A stretch of DNA of 64,000 bases from Gemmatimonadota bacterium (GTDB lineage: Bacteria; Latescibacterota; UBA2968): assembly GCA_009838845.1 (NCBI GenBank), contig VXRD01000120.1:51146-115145 (forward strand). Direction: 5' to 3'. The translations under genes were made by a program, and so were the position numbers. The notes under the pieces were generated by a model that was not told where the DNA came from, did not search any database, and saw nothing but the letters and a program-made list of their open reading frames with translations. Below are positions 44,901-51,728 of the stretch, piece by piece. Within the stretch, counting starts at the first letter, position 1, and every line of letters begins with the position of its first letter.

Positions 44901-46351
44901 GTGCCCAATCTTCGCCGGAAGGCTTGGCGAACGAAGTGCGCGATGTGCTACCAACGGCGTATGCGCATTGTCTCGCTGACTGCGATGAAGACATCCCGCT
45001 TTCCGAGCAGTGGAATGTTGTCCTATCCGAAGCAATGGTCTTCGCCGACCGGGAATGGATCGCATTGAACGGCACTGACGACATCTACTTCGACGACCTT
45101 GAAGACCGACGATTTCTTCCCAGTGGAGTTGAATTGCGAACTGTCACTGGCGGACATCTGGGCAATTCTCAAAGCGAGCAACTTCGTACCTCAACAGCCT
45201 TGGGACTGCAAACTCTGTCGTCGTGCATCGAGATGGATTGGCAAAAAGGGGCATCCATTGCAACTAATTGGTCTCGCAAGTTTCGTCTCATTTGCAACCT
45301 TCTTCGGCATGTGCGGGGAAGTGAGCAAATGAGACGCGCAAATGAGCACCAATTGGATCTACACATTGATTGCGTCGAGACGCTTAGCCTCTCGGTTCGT
45401 GTCGGTGATACTGACGAAGAAAACGTGCCCGTGAATGCGCGCTTGCACGACGGTTGTTTGACGGTCACAGGTAGGCCCGTTCAGTTTGGGGCGGATGCAG
45501 CCAAAGAACTGCTGCGCCACTTTTCCTTCGGTCAGCGCGGAGATCTCTCTGCAGACCTCACCGGCATGTTGGGAGCGATTGACCTTGAAGCGGATTTTCA
45601 GCTTGCAGTGCAGAAGTTTATGCGCTCCTTCGCCCAAGACTTTGAATTACCTTCTGAATTCTCAAGTCAGCCATCGGGTGAGGAAACCCAAACACAGGAG
45701 AGGGTGAGCGGTCAGGGCAATGGAGCCGATGATGACCGGAAAAATCAGACAGATCCCAACTACGAACATACTACAGGAAATGGCGGGTCCTTTACTCGAA
45801 AACGTGCTCTGGCACGACAACGAGCTTTGGCGGAGGAACTTAAAAATAGCCTAAAAGGCGAGGTCGCTCCAGACGACGAAAATTACGATGCAAACGGGTC
45901 AGAGGATCCTACGAGAAGTGAAAATGAATTACTTGGCGACGAGATATATCGCGAAGTTGCCGCTCAGTACGAGCGTGAGTCTGGTCGTATTCCAGAGTTG
46001 GGTGATCCACATCAAGAAGGCTGGGACCTACGTAGCGTTGATCCTGATACGGGATTGGAACGCCTGATCGAAGTCAAAGGCAAAGGCTGTAAGTGGATCG
46101 ATGATGAAGTTGTCGAACTGAGCCGGGCACAGATACGCAAGGCTTTTGAAACATCGAACGGGGTCGCTTGGTACCTCTACGTCGTCGAACGTCTGGATAA
46201 TGAAAACTACCGAGTGCTACCGATTCCAAACCCGATTACCACTGCGAACAAATGGATGCTCAGCGGTCAATCCTGGAGGATGATTGCCAAGGAACCACGC
46301 TGCATCACTGTGGCAAACATAAGTAAAAACAGCTCCCAGCCTTCTGAGTGA
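41921..46351 (+). CDS. Large HATPase (sacsin-like) and DUF3883/NOV_C nuclease-like protein
   Basis: 1476 residues. The N-terminus is a GHKL ATP-binding domain: LFELVQNALDAKANSI (E43, N47, D50), FQHDGQTP (D72) and VGFMGIGFKSVFKRFG (glycine loop 99-109), in the style of sacsin and NO VEIN-like proteins. About 1200 residues without a recognised domain follow. The C-terminus is DUF3883 (protein NO VEIN C-terminal domain): HQEGWDLRS, D1369, then E1384-V-K1386 in RLIEVKGKGCKW, matching a PD-(D/E)XK nuclease core, and a beta-strand region around VVELSRAQIRKAF. Likely a defence or DNA-processing protein; no partner methylase or helicase gene lies beside it. Flanked by direct repeats. Confidence 0.8.
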   Translation: MTKRNFVKSLAESNRQFYGTPEGNGVLRALDLTFENRWIYLFELVQNALDAKANSISLRLAKDDQALIFQHDGQTPIKKKDVKGLSQVFRSTKGAASVGFMGIGFKSVFKRFGEARVSGWGWTFRYEVPQKQGEEYGDLQRDMLGAVIPQWDDTIEAPIDGFTTRFEMCQCLDSKMDLRSDLARFLPGEDRTLLAILASCGLTRLEVDKQVWELGVTGDSDECREAVALSEKENLLWQIFFVKYEPSRDAIARLLEHRKIQPKPEEREQVYSAAARSRRVLGVLPLDDNGVPAPPSRGRVYATLPTDVKLPFGLHIHADWLLTISRTGLLEIEENAWQSDIVDQIADVLANFLKWVPTLPTPKKIKAAFSALKPSSPDANGLEALLTKDRWLRRLQGLIEDSAVLPVWTEASGVLTFSKPGKTIIPPTALADAFTKKPDLRPAVLLKGPVLAGEILGSDTRKLLSYNEFLSEMSPQELERVWADGLEDWWNALGVNESERQDLLFHLWAAIYDLTVANEDWITTDLRCVRTDSGAWVSVNEVRFFNEALPTEKEPGGKDVRKFIRSSLPDADHCLPSAWIRALRQGTGEDTKLHLSKAWTWLNEYARLVSLQEIVEIAVNALATASAPDWSILVPLGHWARHRNRPDLITHVLVESDGIKKGVPVDEALLADPYVEHGQSRRLLFPALWSISADYIDKDPDSARSYQWRAFFEDAGAKGALEVRSIQSHRSRREWRQVEEFLGCSVYKSNRSGYKLFDFDIEPTLPDPSAPNGVRRAIYTWIEDGFRNLHNTGFRNVSYFYYSSYNPKGTHSSRWVRKLSQLAWVPCTDSQLRRSEDVLPTHDPARENAPVAVLSADLIDVLNDEGVKFGTAIPEARSLQKLLTLGSQLDSTELGSLIREIREEIETDEDREYFKRALVNLTLPSSEGKRVPLLRIVQQTGGQLRGTLGGWIFPLTRIDEALQIELSHPDFPYKFPETTTGKQALEYIQEVWQRAQSSPEGLANEVRDVLPTAYAHCLADCDEDIPLSEQWNVVLSEAMVFADREWIALNGTDDIYFDDLEDRRFLPSGVELRTVTGGHLGNSQSEQLRTSTALGLQTLSSCIEMDWQKGASIATNWSRKFRLICNLLRHVRGSEQMRRANEHQLDLHIDCVETLSLSVRVGDTDEENVPVNARLHDGCLTVTGRPVQFGADAAKELLRHFSFGQRGDLSADLTGMLGAIDLEADFQLAVQKFMRSFAQDFELPSEFSSQPSGEETQTQERVSGQGNGADDDRKNQTDPNYEHTTGNGGSFTRKRALARQRALAEELKNSLKGEVAPDDENYDANGSEDPTRSENELLGDEIYREVAAQYERESGRIPELGDPHQEGWDLRSVDPDTGLERLIEVKGKGCKWIDDEVVELSRAQIRKAFETSNGVAWYLYVVERLDNENYRVLPIPNPITTANKWMLSGQSWRMIAKEPRCITVANISKNSSQPSE

Positions 46352-46458
46352 TCAAAACACATTTTTAGGTATTATGGGAGTAACATCAAATCTCTTTTTC
46401 CACCAGGCCGCTACGTACAGCACCATGTAGTAATGGTTATCTTAATGGAGAAACCAAT

Positions 46459-46665
46459 ATGGCACTGACCGCACAAGAAATCTTTGCCGAAACCGTTCAA
46501 ACCCTACCACCTGACGAACAGTTTCGTCTCGCAGTGCTGATTTTACAAGAGCTATCTGTTGAGAACCAGAGTGACACCTGGAACGAACAAGATAAAAAAG
46601 ATTTAACCACGGTCTCCTTACAGTACGCGGCGACACTTTATCCAGAGGAGGAGGACCTTGTTTAA
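46459..46665 (+). CDS. MazE-like antitoxin, partner of a truncated toxin
   Basis: 68 residues, GGAG upstream. QEIFAETVQTLPPDEQFRLA, then WNEQDKKDLTTVSLQYAA and LYPEEEDLV at the C-terminus match the small antitoxins that precede PemK/MazF-type toxins in cyanobacteria and related genomes. Its stop overlaps the start of the remnant at 46658. Confidence 0.65.
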   Translation: MALTAQEIFAETVQTLPPDEQFRLAVLILQELSVENQSDTWNEQDKKDLTTVSLQYAATLYPEEEDLV

Positions 46666-46705
46666 TCCGGGCGATGTGATAGTGCTTGACCGCCTGAAAC
46701 CTTGA
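46658..46705 (+). pseudogene. Remnant of a PemK/MazF-type toxin gene
   Basis: From TTG 46658, overlapping the antitoxin stop, a 15-codon frame reads LFNPGDVIVLDRLKP and then stops. The beginning resembles PemK/MazF toxins (xNRGDVVLVDFP). Everything after the first strand is missing. The gene was probably deleted between this point and the next gene, whose ribosome-binding site lies in the same codons. Confidence 0.5.
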
Positions 46706-46717
46706 AGGAGAAAAACC

Positions 46718-46966
46718 CTGCCCTATACTAATTATACGTCTCAGGAAATCGAATCACGCAGTGAAGCAATATATGTACAACAGATCCGTGACAAAGTGAA
46801 TCCTCAGCACAAAGGCAAGTTCTTGGTCATAGACATTGAAACAGGGGAATACGAAATCAACGCTGACGATTTGGTCGCTACAAAACAGCTACTTGCCAAA
46901 TATCCCAATGCAGTCATTTACGGTTTGCGAATCGGGTACCCAACCGCCTATCGCATTAGTTTGTAG
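46718..46966 (+). CDS. Small conserved hypothetical protein with a CTG start (or lost start)
   Basis: 82 residues: LPYTNYTSQEIESRSEAI at the start and GKFLVIDIETGEYEIN, DDLVATKQLLAKYPNAVIYG and RIGYPTAYR further on. I recognise a small family of unknown function whose members begin MPYTNYT and are often encoded next to a retropepsin-like aspartic protease. No ATG, GTG or TTG is in frame before the conserved part: an in-frame TGA precedes AGG-AGA-AAA-ACC-CTG. AAGGAG sits 7 bp before CTG, which would serve as a rare CTG start, or the gene has lost its start codon. No protease gene is present. Confidence 0.65.
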   Translation: MPYTNYTSQEIESRSEAIYVQQIRDKVNPQHKGKFLVIDIETGEYEINADDLVATKQLLAKYPNAVIYGLRIGYPTAYRISL

Positions 46967-47001
46967 TCGCCTATATGTTTTCTCAAAAAAACGAACTGGA
47001 T

Positions 47002-47116
47002 TACTGACATTGTGCTTGCTCGTAGCGGCTTAAAACCATATCGCTACGCCGTAGGCACGACGACAGTAATGACAACCAAAACCACTGGATTGCGGCTAAA
47101 ACCATGCCGCAATGAC
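47002..47116 (+). repeat. REP-like palindromic repeat, copy D, with a related palindrome beside it
   Basis: The copy at 47083-47116 has TTGCGGC (47090-47096) and GCCGCAA (47106-47112). Next to it, ATTACTG (47002) and CAGTAAT (47064-47070) enclose GTAGCGGC..CGCTAC, a second palindrome. ATTACTGACATTGT also occurs beside copy A at 432-445. Together they fill half of the 264-bp gap between the small CTG-start gene and the immunity-like gene. Confidence 0.65.
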
Positions 47117-47170
47117 AGGTGATGTGGTGGTGCTTGACTTCTCTGGAGTAATGGGCATTCAAATGTAGAG

Positions 47171-47211
47171 AAATGCCCACTGAACTTGCGACATAACTTG
47201 CGACATTCACA
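47171..47211 (+). repeat. Direct repeat, right copy (tandem CTTGCGACATA units)
   Basis: AAATGCCCACTGAACTTGCG followed by ACATAACTTGCGACATTCACACA, matching 41722-41776 in the same orientation. The first copy has one extra CTTGCGACA unit. Confidence 0.65.
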
Positions 47212-47229
47212 CAATTGAGGAGTTTTTAC

Positions 47230-48156
47230 ATGGAAATTCTACTTTTGCTGGCATTCTATGCTATTCCGACCATTTTAGCGTATGTGTCCCGTCATAATAA
47301 TAGGGCTTCCATTTTAGTGATCAATCTATTTCTTGGATGGACAGTAATTGGGTGGATTATCTCTTTAGCTATGGCCCTTACAAATAATGTAGAAAAACGA
47401 TCTACTTCTAATAAGTTGAATAAACCAAAAATTGCAATAAACCCAAAACCGCTATACTCAGCCTACACAGAGAGCCAAAATGATACCCGCGAGTCACCTC
47501 ACGATTTAGATCGTAGTATATTCCCTAAACACCCACTTTTTAAGGCCAGTGCTTTTTTTGTTGTAATCGTTGTAGGACTTATAGCTATCGCCGCTCTTGT
47601 TGAAACTATTTCCGAAAGACGCGAAGGACCTGACTACTCCAAAATTGACTATTCTGAAACTGATAAACTAATAGCGCAGCGTCGGGCGCGGACGGATAGC
47701 ATAGATCGTGAGTTACGTAAAACCGACGGTAGTCGTAGCGCGGCTGCCTACGTAGCTGCGGGTAACAATCTTAATTACGACGATCTTATGACGGACGCCC
47801 GGATTAAAGCCAAGAAAATAGATCAAATTTTACACAGCGATATTTATCCGCCGGAGAGTAAGCGTATCACGGTAACAGGACATATTGTGAATACGGGGCA
47901 AAATAAGGATCAATACGGTAGTGATACTGTATCGATGAGCATTCTTGTTGGTTCAAAGGGGTACATGGGATCTTTTAATCATAGAGAATCTCAAAAGTTG
48001 TTCGGTCAAATGGCAGCATTGGTTCATAGTAAAGCTAAAGGTGGGCAATACAAGGATATACAAATCACAATAAGCGGCATTCCCGCATTGGAACAAGTGT
48101 CAAGTAATTACACGCTACTTCAAAATTGTCGGTTTATCGCATGGCATCTCAAATAG
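47230..48156 (+). CDS. Membrane protein with superinfection-immunity (Imm-type) N-terminus
   Basis: 308 residues from ATG 47230 with GAGGAG upstream. The first 50 residues, FYAIPTILAYVSRHNNRAS, then NLFLGWTVIGWIISLAMAL, resemble the Imm_superinfect domain named after phage T4 Imm, which blocks DNA entry of a second phage. A third hydrophobic segment (FFVVIVVGLIAIAALVETI, about 107-130) anchors the rest; the C-terminal region (RITVTGHIVNTGQNKDQYGS, KLFGQMAALVHSKAKG) looks like a periplasmic or cytoplasmic beta domain. The function is inferred from the N-terminus only. Confidence 0.65.
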   Translation: MEILLLLAFYAIPTILAYVSRHNNRASILVINLFLGWTVIGWIISLAMALTNNVEKRSTSNKLNKPKIAINPKPLYSAYTESQNDTRESPHDLDRSIFPKHPLFKASAFFVVIVVGLIAIAALVETISERREGPDYSKIDYSETDKLIAQRRARTDSIDRELRKTDGSRSAAAYVAAGNNLNYDDLMTDARIKAKKIDQILHSDIYPPESKRITVTGHIVNTGQNKDQYGSDTVSMSILVGSKGYMGSFNHRESQKLFGQMAALVHSKAKGGQYKDIQITISGIPALEQVSSNYTLLQNCRFIAWHLK

Positions 48157-48180
48157 GAAAAGGTACATCTATAACCCCAC

Positions 48181-48216
48181 AACAAAACCTCGACTAATTA
48201 TGGTCGAGGTTTTGTT
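48181..48216. terminator. Bidirectional Rho-independent terminator
   Basis: A perfect 14-bp stem, AACAAAACCTCGAC (48181-48194) with GTCGAGGTTTTGTT (48203-48216), and an 8-nt loop. It sits between the convergent immunity-like gene and SDR gene. Confidence 0.85.
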
Positions 48217-48286
48217 ATTTGTCCTGAAATGTTTTGTTGGCGTATAATAGTATGGGCACTTTGGTATGTAATTCCCACAATTGACT

Positions 48287-49003
48287 TCACTCAAAGAACC
48301 CCTCATCGTGGGGCCGCAAATCGATCTCGAAACCCCAGGCACCTTTGTCCTGTTGCACCAGACGCCAATAGGCATCGGCCACGGCGTCAATATTCATGAG
48401 AGGTTCACTCTCCTCGACATCCCCTCTCTCGTGCAATAGAGGGGTATCCAGCACCCCGTCTATGATAACGTGAGCCACATGAATACCCTCGGGCCACAGC
48501 TCGCGGGCCAATGCCCAGGCCAAACCGCGCACCGCAAACTTGGCACTGCTAAAGGCAATGGCACCTCCCCGGCCCCGAATGGACGAAGTAGCGCCAGTGA
48601 AAAGGATAGCACCGCCACCCGCAGACAGCATATCGCCGACCACTTCCTTTGCACACAGAAAGGAGCCGTAGGCACACACGCGCCAGGACAGTTCAAACTC
48701 ATCCAGGGTCAGTTCGTGAAAATCTTTCCAGGAGGCATTGCCAGCGTGGTTAATCAGGACATCAACCGGGCCCAATTCCTCGCGCACCCGGGCAAAACTC
48801 TGGATCACCTGCTGGGGATCGGTGATATCCGTGGGTACAGCCAGAGCCTTCACACCCTCTTGCAGCAGTTCTTCAGCCAGTTCCTGGATATAATCAGGGG
48901 ACCGGGCCAGCAACCCCACCTGATAGCCTTCGCCTGCAAACTTCCTCACCAGCGCGGCACCTAAACCAGAGCCGACCCCTGAAATAACAGCCGTTTTGGA
49001 CAT
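48287..49003 (-). CDS. SDR-family oxidoreductase with Phe replacing the catalytic Tyr
   Basis: 238 residues, AAAGGAG upstream. The cofactor loop SGVGSGLGAALVRKFAG and the Ser-rich GATSSIRGRG are normal, but NNAG reads NHAG and the catalytic YxxxK reads F151-SSA-K155. Substitution of the proton-donating Tyr makes ordinary reductase activity doubtful; the protein might be a pseudo-enzyme, a structural partner or use a different mechanism. It is followed by the Gfo/Idh/MocA and PhyH genes in the upstream direction, with which it may be co-transcribed. Confidence 0.85.
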   Translation of the reverse strand: MSKTAVISGVGSGLGAALVRKFAGEGYQVGLLARSPDYIQELAEELLQEGVKALAVPTDITDPQQVIQSFARVREELGPVDVLINHAGNASWKDFHELTLDEFELSWRVCAYGSFLCAKEVVGDMLSAGGGAILFTGATSSIRGRGGAIAFSSAKFAVRGLAWALARELWPEGIHVAHVIIDGVLDTPLLHERGDVEESEPLMNIDAVADAYWRLVQQDKGAWGFEIDLRPHDEGFFE

Positions 49004-49018
49004 AGTACTCTCCTTTTT

Positions 49019-50047
49019 TTACAGACCTTGCGCCCCCATCGGATGCGGACCGTGAGTCATCACACCCTGTCGCGCACGGGCATAAACCGCATCCTGAATC
49101 TCGAGAATACGCACCGCATCAACAATCGTCGGCTCAAACGCATTGCCCTCGCGGCTCGCGTCTAACGCTTTACCCATCACGCGCTGCATGCGCTCGCCAT
49201 GCGAAATATCCTCGCTAAACTGGACGCCCTCAGTCGTATGAACCTCAATCAAAGGCTCGCCATTGCGACCGTACTGCTCAAAAACCGAAGCCTTTGTACC
49301 GATAAACCGAAAAAAATGATCCCCACTGCGCGTACCCGCCGGATAAGTATAACCGGACTCAACGATCCCGGTAATCCCGTCATCCGTCCGCAACACGCCG
49401 ACACCGCTATCCTCCACCCCCCGGCTGTACATCGCATTGGACATCACCGCACCAACAACGGAAACACGCCGATCGCCAACAAACTGCAAAAACGTATCAA
49501 TCCCATGCGCCGCCTCAACTGCCCAGCAACCGCCACCGGAAATACCCGGATCATTGTGCCACGCTGACGGCGTCGGATCATAGCGGGACGGAGGCCCATT
49601 ATTCAACCTGCTATTGTACAGCACCAGATCGCCCAAACTGCCATCTGCCACCATATCTTTTACCACACGGACAATTCGGCTCGCGCGATTGGGCAGCACC
49701 AGCGCACTGAACACACCATACTTCTCCGAAGCCTCCGCAGCGGGACGCAAGCGATCGGCACAATCGGCAAACGGCTTATCCAGAAGATAGGGAACGCGGC
49801 GATCCACACATGCTTGCACATGAGACGGCATCTCGACGTGCTTCCCTGCAACAAGTGCCGCATCTGGCTGACACGCATCGAGACACGCACCCGCCGACTC
49901 GAACCCACGGCACTGAAACTCCTCCGCCAACTGTTGTCGGGGACCTGCATCGCCATCCATAACACCGACAATATCGTGACCGAGACCGTGCGCCGTACGC
50001 GCCATACCCCGTCCGTGGTGACTATAGGAAAGAACAACCAATTTCAT
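49019..50047 (-). CDS. Gfo/Idh/MocA family oxidoreductase
   Basis: 342 residues from ATG 50047, AAGGAG upstream. The NAD loop is atypical: LVVLSYSHHGRGMARTAHGL instead of GxGxxG. The catalytic lysine is in LLDKPFADCADRL (DKP in place of EKP), and the C-terminal domain has GGGCWAVEAAHGIDTFL with the conserved His. The substrate is unknown. It follows the PhyH gene at 50838 with a 14-bp gap. Confidence 0.88.
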   Translation of the reverse strand: MKLVVLSYSHHGRGMARTAHGLGHDIVGVMDGDAGPRQQLAEEFQCRGFESAGACLDACQPDAALVAGKHVEMPSHVQACVDRRVPYLLDKPFADCADRLRPAAEASEKYGVFSALVLPNRASRIVRVVKDMVADGSLGDLVLYNSRLNNGPPSRYDPTPSAWHNDPGISGGGCWAVEAAHGIDTFLQFVGDRRVSVVGAVMSNAMYSRGVEDSGVGVLRTDDGITGIVESGYTYPAGTRSGDHFFRFIGTKASVFEQYGRNGEPLIEVHTTEGVQFSEDISHGERMQRVMGKALDASREGNAFEPTIVDAVRILEIQDAVYARARQGVMTHGPHPMGAQGL

Positions 50048-50061
50048 GCATTTTCTCCTTC

Positions 50062-50838
50062 TTAATCCAACGCCACAATAGATCGGCACAAAACTTTACC
50101 GCGCTCTGACAGAGAATCGTAAATCGCGCGGGGCATCTCGCCATCTCGGCCGGGTCGGCGAAACCAGGGCGCGTAATAGCCCACACTCGTCATAATACGC
50201 ACATCCCGAGACATATTGGGCGTCCCCCCGTGCCAGCAGCGCACATCTCGAAAAATCGCCGACTTGCTCGGCGCGCAAGCCACGGAATGCTTCATCCAAT
50301 CGGGTTCATCCTCCAGACTGGGAATCGGCTGGCGCGAGCGATGGGTGCCGCGGATAAATCGCGTAGCCCCATTCTCCACACTAAAATCAATCATCGGAAA
50401 ATTGACCACAATAAACGGCACCGGAACATCCATAATCGTCACCCGCTGCTCGGGATCATTGATCAAATCGGGCATATCGCGGTGGAGATGCTGGATTTTT
50501 GCACCCGGCAGCGAATAATCGCCGCCAGCACCACTGCACACAAACTGATTACTATTGAAAATAACTTCAATAATAGGTAGAATAGTAGGCAGATCAACCA
50601 GCATCGCCCATTCGGGGTGATGGATCTGCGAACCAAACGAATAACGCGCAAACCCCCTATTCGCCTTCTCCAGCGGAACCGCGCTCGTCTGTTCTGCAAC
50701 AACGCGATGCGCGCCCTCCATAAGAAAAGCGAACTGATCATCGGTCAGCGCATCCGTCACAACCGCAAGCCCATCGCGATGAAAAACAGCGGCAGCGCGG
50801 TCAACTTCTGACGGTTCAATAAGTTCGAGGTCGAGCAT
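50062..50838 (-). CDS. Phytanoyl-CoA dioxygenase (PhyH) family protein
   Basis: 258 residues from ATG 50838, GGAG upstream. VDRAAAVFHRDGLAVVTDAL at the N-terminus; iron ligands HxD in QHLHRDMPDLI, distal His in RCWHGGTPNMSRDVR, with the Arg of that segment for 2-oxoglutarate. Head-to-head with the next PhyH gene, with 22 bp between the start codons. Confidence 0.9.
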   Translation of the reverse strand: MLDLELIEPSEVDRAAAVFHRDGLAVVTDALTDDQFAFLMEGAHRVVAEQTSAVPLEKANRGFARYSFGSQIHHPEWAMLVDLPTILPIIEVIFNSNQFVCSGAGGDYSLPGAKIQHLHRDMPDLINDPEQRVTIMDVPVPFIVVNFPMIDFSVENGATRFIRGTHRSRQPIPSLEDEPDWMKHSVACAPSKSAIFRDVRCWHGGTPNMSRDVRIMTSVGYYAPWFRRPGRDGEMPRAIYDSLSERGKVLCRSIVALD

Positions 50839-50860
50839 AAGATCTCCAAAGGAGGTTGTT

Positions 50861-51721
50861 GTGGTTGAAAAAAAAGAAAACCTGCAAGATACGTACACGC
50901 CTGGTGAATACGACCCCGCGCTCTACAAATACGCCCACATCGCCGAATCTGTTGACGGCTTTGAAAACGTGAGCGACGAACACATCGCGCAATTTCACGC
51001 ACAGGGCTTTTTGCCAATACAGAGCGCGTATTCCAGCGCACAGGTCAACGACGGCATGGCCGCAGTAAAAGAATTAATCGCGGGACAAAACCGCGAGTTC
51101 CGGGGTGTACAATTCGAGCGCGGACGCGACAAACAGGTCAAACGATCAGAGGGTCACGCGCGCGAACTACTCGTGCGAAAACTCACCCGATTTGTCGGAT
51201 TCGACCCGCGACTGAACGCATTTGGCGAAGACCCCCAACTGATAGATATCTTAACCCGCATCATGGGGGAACCGCCCAAATTATTTGCCAACCAGGCCAT
51301 GTTAAAACCGCCCGGCATTGGACGCGAAAAACCCTGGCACCAGGACCACGCCTACTTTAACGTGCCCATGCACACCTGCATCGTCAGCGCGTGGGTTGCC
51401 CTCGATCCCGCGGATCCCGAAAATGGATGCATGCACGTCATCCCCCAAAGCCATCGAGCAGGTCCCGTCATACATTTCAAAAGACGCGACTGGCAAATCT
51501 GCGACACCGATGTTGTCCGCAACCACATCACCGCCGTCGCCCTGCAACCCGGTGGCGTACTACTCTGGCACGGGCGATTGCACCACGGCTCCCCGGAGAA
51601 TCGATCAAACCGCCGTCGCCGCGCCCTGCAACTGCATTACATCCCCGGATCCATAGAGGAAATTTCTTCAGAAGAACGCCTCGCCATCTATGGCAACGAA
51701 GGCAAGGACGTGACGTGTTAG
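50861..51721 (+). CDS. Phytanoyl-CoA dioxygenase (PhyH) family protein
   Basis: 286 residues from a GTG start with AAAGGAGG. Iron ligands in PWHQDHAYF, distal His in GRLHHGSPENRSNRRRRALQ, whose Arg would hold 2-oxoglutarate. The N-terminal 25 residues are an added acidic extension. This is one of the better matches in the window to the classic PhyH pattern (WHQD...HGS.xN.S.xRR). Its promoter must lie inside the opposite PhyH gene. Confidence 0.92.
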   Translation: MVEKKENLQDTYTPGEYDPALYKYAHIAESVDGFENVSDEHIAQFHAQGFLPIQSAYSSAQVNDGMAAVKELIAGQNREFRGVQFERGRDKQVKRSEGHARELLVRKLTRFVGFDPRLNAFGEDPQLIDILTRIMGEPPKLFANQAMLKPPGIGREKPWHQDHAYFNVPMHTCIVSAWVALDPADPENGCMHVIPQSHRAGPVIHFKRRDWQICDTDVVRNHITAVALQPGGVLLWHGRLHHGSPENRSNRRRRALQLHYIPGSIEEISSEERLAIYGNEGKDVTC

Positions 51722-51728
51722 ACCTGTG

